From Desulfobulbaceae bacterium UBA2775 (lineage in GTDB: Bacteria; Desulfobacterota; Desulfobulbia; Desulfobulbales; Desulfocapsaceae), in contig DEIL01000255.1 in the NCBI GenBank assembly GCA_002352445.1, positions 1-13,294 of the forward strand: 13,294 nt of DNA. The letters run 5' to 3'. Positions 1-6,905 of the stretch are shown piece after piece; position 1 is the first letter of the stretch, and each line of letters starts with the position of its first letter. Under the pieces are notes generated by a model. That model was not told the DNA's origin. It was given only the letters and a program-made list of their open reading frames with translations, and ran no database searches. The translations under genes and the position numbers were made by a program.

Positions 1-35
1 ACTTATCCAAGCATTCTAAAATTCCCATTTATTCG

Positions 36-112
36 GGTTATTATTCTCGATTATGCACATATGTAAACTCACTTTATAACCTGATAGAAACAAACGGTCA
101 AGAATAATAACC
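36..112. repeat. Inverted repeat, 15-bp arms, near window start
   Basis: GGTTATTATTCTCGA at 36-50 pairs with the reverse complement of 98-112 with one mismatch (12 of the arm bases form an unbroken perfect block). The loop is about 47 nt and holds a further ATAACC motif. The surrounding 1-223 stretch is AT-rich and shows no gene on either strand. The arms are too far apart and too AT-rich for an ordinary terminator. It could be a regulatory region of a gene to the left, or a remnant element. Confidence 0.45.
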
Positions 113-223
113 ATTAGCATAAAATTATTGACAAAAACAACTGTCACGTTTATCGGGGGAAAGAAAAGCATCGAGTCGAGATGTGTATGGTTCAGACTGG
201 AAAACTGAAACTATTTCCCGATG

Positions 224-586
224 CTATCTGGGAAGAACTACCGTGACGACCTCACCGCCATATTCATGTACTGAATCATGGGCGCGAACTGTTACTTTAT
301 CGATACCTTTACCTATTGTTACTCCTGGTAAACTGCGGGTAAACGGCTGCTCATCAACATGGGGATGATAAAGAGTTCGTGTACCTATAACAGTGCCTTC
401 CGGGCCGACGATATCCCATTTATCAACATAGTGCTTCCAGCCCTCGTCGCCATGGGACACAGTGACATCAAATTGAAAGGTATTATCCCCCAGTACCACA
501 GCCTTAACCTGGATAACGTCGGCTTCACCAGCCAGTACCACCATTGGTAGAAACAACACAAGAAAAAAAAATGTATATATTCTCAC
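224..586 (-). CDS. Small exported protein of unknown function
   Basis: A 120-residue protein with a classical signal peptide: R2, a hydrophobic stretch from about residue 4 to 18, and a likely cleavage after VLA (residue 19). The mature part of about 100 residues is probably periplasmic and beta-rich. It has no cysteine but six histidines (45, 52, 74, 76, 103, 107), grouped in GWKHYVDKW (49-57), YHPHVDEQPFTRSL (73-86) and RAHDSVHEYGG (101-111). These dense motifs look like those of a conserved uncharacterised secreted family I recall from proteobacteria; metal binding is only a guess from the histidines. The start is GTG at 586, chosen because a strong Shine-Dalgarno (AGGAGGGA, plus-strand 591-598) lies 5 bases upstream and the signal peptide begins there. 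It stands downstream of the GGDEF-EAL gene on the same strand with a 91-bp gap that holds a possible promoter of its own. Confidence 0.8.
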   Translation of the reverse strand: MRIYTFFFLVLFLPMVVLAGEADVIQVKAVVLGDNTFQFDVTVSHGDEGWKHYVDKWDIVGPEGTVIGTRTLYHPHVDEQPFTRSLPGVTIGKGIDKVTVRAHDSVHEYGGEVVTVVLPR

Positions 587-619
587 CTATTCCCTCCTGG
601 AGCTAACCCGCATTTCTCA

Positions 620-656
620 TGAACATTTTGTTCAATTGCATGGAGTGTCGTGTCAA
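620..656 (-). promoter_or_regulatory. Possible promoter and palindromic operator of the small exported gene
   Basis: On the minus strand a perfect TTGACA -35 hexamer (plus 651-656) is followed, 16 bases on, by a perfect 6-3-6 palindrome TGAACATTTTGTTCA (620-634) that occupies the -10 position. The -10 itself is a poor match to TATAAT. The palindrome looks like a repressor or activator site overlapping the promoter core, about 33 bp upstream of the GTG start at 586. This would give the exported protein expression independent of the signalling genes upstream. Confidence 0.3.
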
Positions 657-677
657 CCATGTTATTTTTTACAGCCC

Positions 678-3002
678 CTAAGCAAGACCGGATAATCTGC
701 TGATCGTTGATTCATCCTGCAACATGGCACGAAATTCTTCCGCAGCAACCGGGGGGCTGAAAAAGTAGCCCTGAATCATATTAATATTACGGTTGCGTAG
801 AAAATTGAGTTGTTCCTCAGTTTCAACACCTTCGGCAACTATTTCCAGCTTCAGGCTGTGGCCCATGGCAATGATAGCCTCAACCAGGGCCCTGCTGTTC
901 CGGTTCTCTTCAAGGTCATGAATGAAGCTGCGGTCAATCTTCAATACCTGCAGAGGGAAACGTTTAAGGTAGCTGAGAGATGAATAACCTGTGCCGAAAT
1001 CATCCAGGGCCAGGTTTATACCTTGCTCATCCAGCGTTTTCATGACGGCAAGGGGTTGATCCGAATCCTGCAACAGCAGGCTTTCTGTAATCTCCAGTTC
1101 CAGCTGACTATTAGATATACCACTTGTTTTCAGTGCATTTGCCACAGCCTCAAGCAAAGTGCCGGAACGAAACTGCTGGGGCGATACATTGACCGAAACC
1201 GGAAGTTTTTCACCGGCAAGACTCTCCCAGTGCTTCGCCTCCCGGCAGGCACCATCAAGAACCCAGGTCCCAAGTTGATTGATTAACCCGAGATTTTCCG
1301 CCAGGGGAATAAAAACATCCGGCGATACATTGCCGAGTTCCGGGTTATGCCAGCGCAGCAGCACCTCAGCCCCGGCTATCCGACCTCTGCTTATATCAAT
1401 CTTCGGTTGATAATGAAGAGAGAGCTCATCTTTGTCAAGGGCATAGCGCAAATGGTTGGCAACAAGCATCAGCTCTTCTGAAGTACGGCGCATCTCGAGC
1501 GAAAAGAAACGGAAGTTATTCCGACCATCCTCTTTAGCCTGATACATGGCCATATCAGCATACTGCATAAGCTGGTCAAGGGAATGACCATCATCAGGAT
1601 AGATACTGATACCAATACTGACGGTAGTGTAAACTTCCCGATCTTTGACCATAAATGGTTCATTAAAAATATTATTGAGTTTACGGGCCACTATCTCGGC
1701 ATGAACGTTCTTTTCCAGATTTTCGAGCAAAATTGTAAACTCGTCCCCCCCGGTTCGGGCAGGAGTATCACTCTCTCGCAACAGTTCACGAATACGGACC
1801 GAGGTCTGTTTCAGTACTTCATCTCCAATATCATGGCCTAGGGTATCGTTAATAGTTTTGAAATTATCGAGATCCAAAAAGAGCAGGGCCACTTTTTTAT
1901 TGTATCGCCGGGCCCTGGTAAATGCCGACTGCATATAGGACTGCATATAATGGCGATTGAGAAGTCCTGTCAACTGATCAAAATTGGCCTGGTAGACCAG
2001 TTTTTCCTCCCATTCAGTACGTTCGGTAATATCCTGCACAGTCGCTACAACAATGGGCGGTTCATCCAGAGTGGATAACTGTATCCTGGCTTCAACAGGG
2101 TAGGTGGTGCCATCCTTGCGCCGGTTAGTACCCTTATGTACAATAGCCTCCCAGCGACCGTTATAGAGAGGGGCAATAAGCTCCTTAAATGAATCTTGAT
2201 CCTGATCTGTCAAAATATGAAGCAGGTTAAGATTATCAAACTCGTCCTTAGAGTAACCAAGATTCTCAATCGCTCCTTTATTGACTTGTAAGCAGTTGAG
2301 AGAATCAGCATCAGCAATAAAAATCTCGATCGACCCATCATTTAGAACAGACCCCAGTCGATTGTTGAGCTTATTTTTTTCTTGTTCAAGATCTTCTAAC
2401 AAATTTTTGTTTTCATGTCGTAACCGCGTTGTAAAAACATAATTGTCGCAATAATCTCTACTAAACTTTATGAAAAAGAGCATCAGAACAATAACGAGGG
2501 CTCCAGTACCGGAATATGAACCATCACGAACAAGAACAGTTTCATAAACGATTGGTAGCATCAAAGTGGTCACGTAAAGAATAGAAGAATAAAAATCTAC
2601 TGTTACTATTACTGCCCCCACAGTGAGACCAATTGGAAGAATAATTGCTAACAGCAGATACGCCAGAGAATTATCTGGGAAAAAAAAGATATTAAGACTG
2701 CCCAAGGTCAAACCAACAGCTAAGATACCAACACGATACATAATCAGCCAGAAAGGCAGCGATAAGGCTCTGTTATGATCCTCAGTATAAAATCGAAGCA
2801 GTAAGCAACGTCCTAAAAGAATAGTAGTCAGAATGAGTAACCAGACTAGGAGAGGTTGCCAGGCAAATTTCTGAGAAAGTAGCAGTATGTATACAAAACC
2901 GGTGATAAAGATAGATATAGAGGCAGTTTTTGACCTTTTATACATTTCATCAATGCGGTCTCTCTCTATCTTCTCTTCTATACTGATTTGTTGATTAGTC
3001 AT
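678..3002 (-). CDS. Membrane PAS-GGDEF-EAL cyclic-di-GMP synthase/phosphodiesterase
   Basis: A 774-residue inner-membrane signalling protein. Residues about 27-180 contain roughly six hydrophobic segments (near 27-45, 50-69, 83-108, 112-134, 138-157, 166-180), a MASE-like sensor region I cannot assign to a named family. A short charged linker (192-216) leads to a PAS domain (about 217-326, ending in the usual DITERTEWEEKL). GGDEF follows (about 338-498) with an intact signature G418-F422 and an allosteric I-site RESD at 409-412, five residues before it. The EAL domain (about 510-760) keeps the catalytic set: E546 in EVLLRW, N605, E637/E640, D667-D668 in DDFGTG, K688, E724 and Q744. The signature reads EVL, a common active variant. 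The protein could therefore both make and degrade c-di-GMP; which activity prevails cannot be read from sequence. The ATG at 3002 has only a weak ribosome site. It lies 34 bp downstream of rpfF on the same strand, so co-transcription is likely, and the PAS or membrane region is a candidate DSF sensor (inference). Confidence 0.95.
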   Translation of the reverse strand: MTNQQISIEEKIERDRIDEMYKRSKTASISIFITGFVYILLLSQKFAWQPLLVWLLILTTILLGRCLLLRFYTEDHNRALSLPFWLIMYRVGILAVGLTLGSLNIFFFPDNSLAYLLLAIILPIGLTVGAVIVTVDFYSSILYVTTLMLPIVYETVLVRDGSYSGTGALVIVLMLFFIKFSRDYCDNYVFTTRLRHENKNLLEDLEQEKNKLNNRLGSVLNDGSIEIFIADADSLNCLQVNKGAIENLGYSKDEFDNLNLLHILTDQDQDSFKELIAPLYNGRWEAIVHKGTNRRKDGTTYPVEARIQLSTLDEPPIVVATVQDITERTEWEEKLVYQANFDQLTGLLNRHYMQSYMQSAFTRARRYNKKVALLFLDLDNFKTINDTLGHDIGDEVLKQTSVRIRELLRESDTPARTGGDEFTILLENLEKNVHAEIVARKLNNIFNEPFMVKDREVYTTVSIGISIYPDDGHSLDQLMQYADMAMYQAKEDGRNNFRFFSLEMRRTSEELMLVANHLRYALDKDELSLHYQPKIDISRGRIAGAEVLLRWHNPELGNVSPDVFIPLAENLGLINQLGTWVLDGACREAKHWESLAGEKLPVSVNVSPQQFRSGTLLEAVANALKTSGISNSQLELEITESLLLQDSDQPLAVMKTLDEQGINLALDDFGTGYSSLSYLKRFPLQVLKIDRSFIHDLEENRNSRALVEAIIAMGHSLKLEIVAEGVETEEQLNFLRNRNINMIQGYFFSPPVAAEEFRAMLQDESTISRLSGLA

Positions 3003-3036
3003 AAGTTTGAAGGTTGCTTATCAGTGAACTCCATGC

Positions 3037-4032
3037 TTAATGGAATAGACGTCGATCTGCTTTTTTTCGCCGATCAATCCTGATTGTCTCACCTGACCAA
3101 TCCGTCAACGGGAAGGTGACTTCCCCAACAGCAAAACGGCGATCCTGCTTTGTCCTCAATAGAGGCCCTTTTTTCTGTCTGTCCATCGTTACCAATTGAG
3201 CCTTGGCCATTCGATCTATCAGTCGTAAATTCTTGTCTTTTAAGCGCAAGGCTGTATCGACCCAGATTTCAATTACATCCAAAAGATCCCGGTATTCGAT
3301 CGAATGATAACTTTGCCTTACCTGTTGCATAGCTCGACGCCCATTGCCTGAACGTTGGTGCTGCCGAATATATTTCTCAACACCATCAAGACTGTTATCG
3401 GTGTCAACCAAATGGTTTACAATTCCCATCTCATACAATTCTCTACCATTATAAATTTTACCCTCAACTATCATTTTTTCTGCGGTTGTCGCGCCACAAA
3501 TCCGGGCCAAAAAACTAAAAGCTCCCATGCCCGGAAAGAGGTTAAAACGTATTTCCGGAAAACCCATCTCAGCATTTTCAGTGGCAATCAGAATATTACT
3601 CGACAAAGCTGATTCAAATCCGCCCCCCAGGGCCAATCCTTCAACTAGAGAAATGGTGGTAAGGGGCAGAGTCAAACTAACGTAATTCAGATAAGTTAAA
3701 TCTATACATAGTTTTGCATAATCAAAAAGCTGCTGACGCTTTCTCTCTTTAATTAACTTACTAAATAATGCTAAATCTCCACCAAGGTTATAAACTCCTG
3801 GAACCTTGGAGTGAATTACCAAGTAGCGGACGGGAAGTTGTGATTCCGTTTCTCTGGTTTTAAAATATTTGATAATATTTTTCTGCAACTGCCTCATTTC
3901 ATTAAGCATTGACAATGTAAAACAGGGGCGAGGTGTCGGATTATAATAGCACCAGATAGCCCGGTGCTGAACATCATATCTAAGGGTAATTTCTTTATAA
4001 TCACCAAAAATATTAAAAAAATCTTGATTCAC
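3037..4032 (-). CDS. rpfF: DSF signal synthase RpfF (crotonase family)
   Basis: Enoyl-CoA hydratase/isomerase superfamily, specifically the RpfF branch, which makes cis-2-unsaturated fatty acid signals by dehydrating a 3-hydroxyacyl-ACP and hydrolysing the thioester. Seen here: the oxyanion-hole segments GVYNLGGDLALF (79-90) and EGLALGGGFESALS (131-144), then MGFPEIRFNLFPGMGAFSF (156-174), AMQQVR (234-239) and EIWVDTALRL (255-264). These match remembered Xanthomonas RpfF nearly motif for motif. E140 and E160 correspond to its two catalytic glutamates E141 and E161. The core ends near residue 281. The last 50 residues form an extra basic tail (QDRRF, DWSGETIRIDRRKKADRR) that is absent from the 289-residue Xanthomonas enzyme. 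The start is GTG at 4032, with GGAG seven bases upstream. It is the first gene of a probable two-gene unit with the GGDEF-EAL gene. No rpfC or rpfG homologue is in the window. An ordinary enoyl-CoA hydratase is the alternative, and the motif pattern argues against it. Confidence 0.88.
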   Translation of the reverse strand: MNQDFFNIFGDYKEITLRYDVQHRAIWCYYNPTPRPCFTLSMLNEMRQLQKNIIKYFKTRETESQLPVRYLVIHSKVPGVYNLGGDLALFSKLIKERKRQQLFDYAKLCIDLTYLNYVSLTLPLTTISLVEGLALGGGFESALSSNILIATENAEMGFPEIRFNLFPGMGAFSFLARICGATTAEKMIVEGKIYNGRELYEMGIVNHLVDTDNSLDGVEKYIRQHQRSGNGRRAMQQVRQSYHSIEYRDLLDVIEIWVDTALRLKDKNLRLIDRMAKAQLVTMDRQKKGPLLRTKQDRRFAVGEVTFPLTDWSGETIRIDRRKKADRRLFH

Positions 4033-4300
4033 TACAATACTCCAAAGTCGGCAACTTTATGAAACAAATAAAAATGGTACCAATTCACACAACTTCAAGC
4101 CGGAGGCCCTGAAGATACGCAACAACTATTACAAAACAGCAAGTTGGAAGTCAATTGCTTTTCGTCATAGCGGTATGAAAATCACACATTAAAGAGCAAC
4201 AGGGGGGATAAAATGACTTACCCTCATTACATCTTCAACATCCAGAGGATTCCGGATTGAAAGGATTTTTTAACACCCTGGGGGAGTAGAAGTCTCTGGC
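4033..4300. other. Intergenic region upstream of rpfF
   Basis: This 268-bp stretch lies between the start of rpfF and the stop of the next minus-strand gene. It must hold the rpfF promoter unless transcription reads through from 5482, but I see no convincing -35/-10 pair. A plus-strand AGGGGGG followed by an ATG near 4213 opens a frame of only 15 codons, which I do not call a gene. No T-tailed GC-rich hairpin follows the stop at 4301. Confidence 0.6.
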
Positions 4301-5482
4301 TCAGCTCTTTTCTTTAAGCAACCTGTCCAGTATCATTGCAACCTCAATTGCCCCATTAAGATTAACGGCAACAGGTAACTTTTTATTTTTCGAAAGATTC
4401 TCAAGAAGAAACGAGGTAATCTGTTCTCCGGTAATGTCAGCTTCAGAAACTGTATTAATCCGATTTCCTACCCTGGCCAGCAATCGCTGAAGATGGATCT
4501 GCTGCTCATTGTCCTGCATCGCCCGCTCTACAACAAGAGCCGGAAGGCCGACATACAGCACATCCATCAGGGAGTTATAGCCTCCATAAATCACAGCTGT
4601 CTTTGAACAGAGAAGGGAGTCAACATACCTCACTCCAGGTCGCTCCAAACGACAATGAGTGAGTCCGGCAAACATTTTCCATACCTTCTTTTTGACCTCT
4701 GGGGAATCCCCTGTGTCGACAAAAAGATGCCACTTACCAAAATCCCGGGGAATATTGGCCAGGCCGCGGGCAAGCTGCTCAAGAAAATGCAGCGACTTCT
4801 CGCCCAACCAGGGCACGGAAACAGTCCCCGCCGGCATCTCATTTTGTGCAGGCCCATCAACCCGAAGAAAATCCAGCTCGGCAAGCCTTGAAACATAACC
4901 ACATTCCAGAGCTTCTACCCCGTACTGCTGCCTGAGTCCCTCAAGATGTGACTCCCCGAGCACCCGTCTGTCCCCATACCAGAGCAACCCTTGGTAATAT
5001 TGCCGAAACAGATTACCAGCCAGATCTGATCCGGCCTGGGACACTGCTCCCATAACACCCCGCACGCCAAGAATCCAGCGGGTACCGATATCCCGACTGA
5101 TCGACAGTGCTTTCAAAAGTTCTTTATGTTTTCCCTGGGGAGTATGATCCACCAGAACCAGCCGTGGTCGGTATAAGGATACCAGATATTCCAACTCCTC
5201 TGTTCTGAAAATTCCCAGCTCCTTATCCTCAAACATGGACCTGCCGGTGATCCCCCTTGATTTTCCATCCTCCACTTTTGTTTCGTATGCCGGAAGTTTT
5301 AACCAGTCAAGCGGTGCCGGGCCGATCAGTTGCTGAGACTGCCTGCAACCTGAAACAAAAAGAACTTTCAGATATGGACAGAGTCGACGAAGTGCCATCC
5401 CGATACCAATACTACGACCGGCATGCCCAAGTCCGCGCCCGTCATGGGCATAGATGAGGATATCTAATCTGGGAGTTATCAC
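4301..5482 (-). CDS. Predicted glycosyltransferase, MurG/GT28-like (COG4671 type)
   Basis: A 393-residue GT-B fold protein. The N-terminus (LDILIYAHDGRGLGHAGRS, residues 6-24) has the glycine-rich HDGxGLGHAxR loop of MurG-like enzymes. The C-terminal half has the nucleotide-sugar site pattern YGGYNSLMDVLYVGLPALVV (299-318) followed by E-R-A-M-Q-D-N-E-Q-Q (319-328). It probably transfers a sugar from a UDP- or similar donor on the cytoplasmic side; donor and acceptor are unknown. It has no signal peptide or membrane segment. The start is GTG at 5482: an in-frame stop lies 12-14 bases upstream, no ATG is available before residue 29, and an AGGG sits about seven bases ahead. It is divergent from the GT4 gene at 5626 with a shared 143-bp intergenic region, suggesting a joint role in a surface glycan. 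Confidence 0.85.
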   Translation of the reverse strand: MITPRLDILIYAHDGRGLGHAGRSIGIGMALRRLCPYLKVLFVSGCRQSQQLIGPAPLDWLKLPAYETKVEDGKSRGITGRSMFEDKELGIFRTEELEYLVSLYRPRLVLVDHTPQGKHKELLKALSISRDIGTRWILGVRGVMGAVSQAGSDLAGNLFRQYYQGLLWYGDRRVLGESHLEGLRQQYGVEALECGYVSRLAELDFLRVDGPAQNEMPAGTVSVPWLGEKSLHFLEQLARGLANIPRDFGKWHLFVDTGDSPEVKKKVWKMFAGLTHCRLERPGVRYVDSLLCSKTAVIYGGYNSLMDVLYVGLPALVVERAMQDNEQQIHLQRLLARVGNRINTVSEADITGEQITSFLLENLSKNKKLPVAVNLNGAIEVAMILDRLLKEKS

Positions 5483-5625
5483 AACACCACCCTGCTATTG
5501 AAGGATCTTGTCTAAGGAAGAAATCTTTTCAGAAACAAAATGCATGAAAAAAAAAAGAATATTTGGTTTCCTGTCACAATGCAATAAGTTCTTAAGTTCA
5601 GCTCAAAGCACATACCAGATAGACC
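5483..5625. other. Divergent intergenic region between two glycosyltransferase genes
   Basis: This 143-bp AT-rich stretch must carry promoters for both flanking genes. On the minus strand TTGCAT, 17 bases, then TATTCT is a weak candidate for the 4301-5482 gene. Nothing better than that was found on the plus strand. There is no gene in it. Confidence 0.4.
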
Positions 5626-6759
5626 ATGGACATTGCCTACTACATGCCTTTCAAACCTTTTGGCCACAAAAACCCATCCGGAGACCTGGTGACGGGAACA
5701 GAGCTGTTTAATTACCTGGAGGGAAAAGAGTATGATATCGAACTGGTAAGCAAGCTGCGTTGCCGCTGGATCTATTACCAGCCGCAGGTCTGGCGCCGAT
5801 ACTTTGCTGAGAAGAGAAGGATTCTTAAAAAATACCAGTACAAAAAACCGGATATATGGCTGAGTTATCATTCCTATTACAAAGCCCCTGACCTGCTCGG
5901 TTCCTCCTGCAGCAAAGCCCTCGATGTTCCCTATGTCATCTTCCAGGGCATCTATTCAACCAAACGACGAAAAAAGTTCAAAACTCTGCCGGGCTTTCTT
6001 CTCAACAGGAAGGTGCTGTTATCTGCCGACCAGGTCTTCACCAACAAAAGAAGAGACTTCAAAAACCTTAAAAGATTGATCTCTACAGATCGTTTAACCT
6101 ATATCGCACCGGGCATTAACCCGGACAGCTTTGTCTTTTCCACTGAAGCCAGAAACACCTTACGAAGAAAGTGGAACCCGGAAGGCAAACCAATCATCAT
6201 GACCGCCGCCATGTTCCGGCCGGGAGTCAAAACTGAGGGGCTGATGCAGGTGATTAAGTCCTGTGCTCAACTCGCCGGCAAGAAAAGACAGTTCAGTCTC
6301 TGGATTGGAGGTGACGGTACATGCCGGAATGAACTCAAAAAGTGTGCTGATGAGCTTCTCCCCGGAAAGGTCAGATTTTTAGGGAAAATTCCCAGACATG
6401 AAATGTACCGTTACTACAGCGCGGCCGATATCTTTGCCTTTCCCGGAATTGAAGAATCTCTCGGCATGGTCTACCTGGAGGCCCAGTCCTGTAATCTTCC
6501 TGTGGTAGCCTATGGTGATTGGGGAGGGGGTGAAGCGATCATCCACAACCGGACTGGTCTTCTTTCACCAGCTGATGATCAATCCGGTTTTACCGAAAAC
6601 ATTGATCGCCTTCTCAAGGATAACAAACTGAGAGGCAAATTTGGACAAAACGGAAGCAGCCATATCCGTTCACATCATGATCTGCAACAGAACTATACCC
6701 TTTTAGAGGAAAAACTGCTGACACTTGCGGCAGACCGCCAGGAGGCCGTCCGAGAATAA
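5626..6759 (+). CDS. Glycosyltransferase family 4
   Basis: A 377-residue retaining GT-B glycosyltransferase, likely cytoplasmic or membrane-peripheral. The acceptor-side half begins MDIAYYMPFKPFG with NPSGDLVTGTELFNYL (16-31). The donor-side half shows IAPGINPDSF (160-169), WIGGDGTCRNEL (226-237), VRFLGKIPRHEMYRYYSAADIF (249-270) and the family EX7E motif, E277 to E285 in EESLGMVYLEA. GNPVVAYGxxGG-type donor contacts are present as LPVVAYGDWGGGEAI (291-305). The start is ATG at 5626, with an in-frame TAG only two codons upstream; its ribosome site is weak. It is divergent from the GT28-like gene and ends convergently with the AAA-OmpA gene. The sugar and acceptor cannot be told from the sequence. 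Confidence 0.9.
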   Translation: MDIAYYMPFKPFGHKNPSGDLVTGTELFNYLEGKEYDIELVSKLRCRWIYYQPQVWRRYFAEKRRILKKYQYKKPDIWLSYHSYYKAPDLLGSSCSKALDVPYVIFQGIYSTKRRKKFKTLPGFLLNRKVLLSADQVFTNKRRDFKNLKRLISTDRLTYIAPGINPDSFVFSTEARNTLRRKWNPEGKPIIMTAAMFRPGVKTEGLMQVIKSCAQLAGKKRQFSLWIGGDGTCRNELKKCADELLPGKVRFLGKIPRHEMYRYYSAADIFAFPGIEESLGMVYLEAQSCNLPVVAYGDWGGGEAIIHNRTGLLSPADDQSGFTENIDRLLKDNKLRGKFGQNGSSHIRSHHDLQQNYTLLEEKLLTLAADRQEAVRE

Positions 6760-6842
6760 GTATTTTTTCTCAAATCGAGGTTTTACAAAAAAATAAGCAC
6801 AGCCATATAAGTGATATCGGAGTCTACGCTTACCTGCGAACA

Positions 6843-6860
6843 TTATTTTTTAAAAAATAA
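6843..6860. repeat. Perfect AT palindrome between convergent genes
   Basis: TTATTTTTTAAAAAATAA is an 18-bp perfect palindrome in the 146-bp gap between the stops of the GT4 gene (plus) and the AAA-OmpA gene (minus). It could fold with U-tracts on either strand, but has no GC stem, so its value as a bidirectional terminator is doubtful. No other terminator is visible in this gap. Confidence 0.5.
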
Positions 6861-6905
6861 CGAAGGGTTGGGGGAAAATGCATTCTCGGACAGTCTCCTG
6901 GGAAA

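Noticed and set aside
678..3002. Reading the EVL in place of EAL as a dead phosphodiesterase
   Set aside because: EVL is a frequent active variant, and all other catalytic residues (N605, E637/E640, DD 667-668, K688, E724, Q744) are present.
4213..4260. A 15-codon frame with a good-looking AGGGGGG ribosome site
   Set aside because: It is too short, has no recognisable sequence and lies on the strand opposite to rpfF; a leader peptide cannot be supported since no plus-strand gene follows.
5512..5871. A 119-codon minus-strand frame overlapping the GT4 start
   Set aside because: It overlaps the strongly supported GT4 coding sequence and shows no domain or signal of its own.
6843..6860. The AT palindrome as a firm bidirectional terminator
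   Set aside because: It has no G-C pairs, so a stable RNA stem is unlikely; it is kept only as a repeat.
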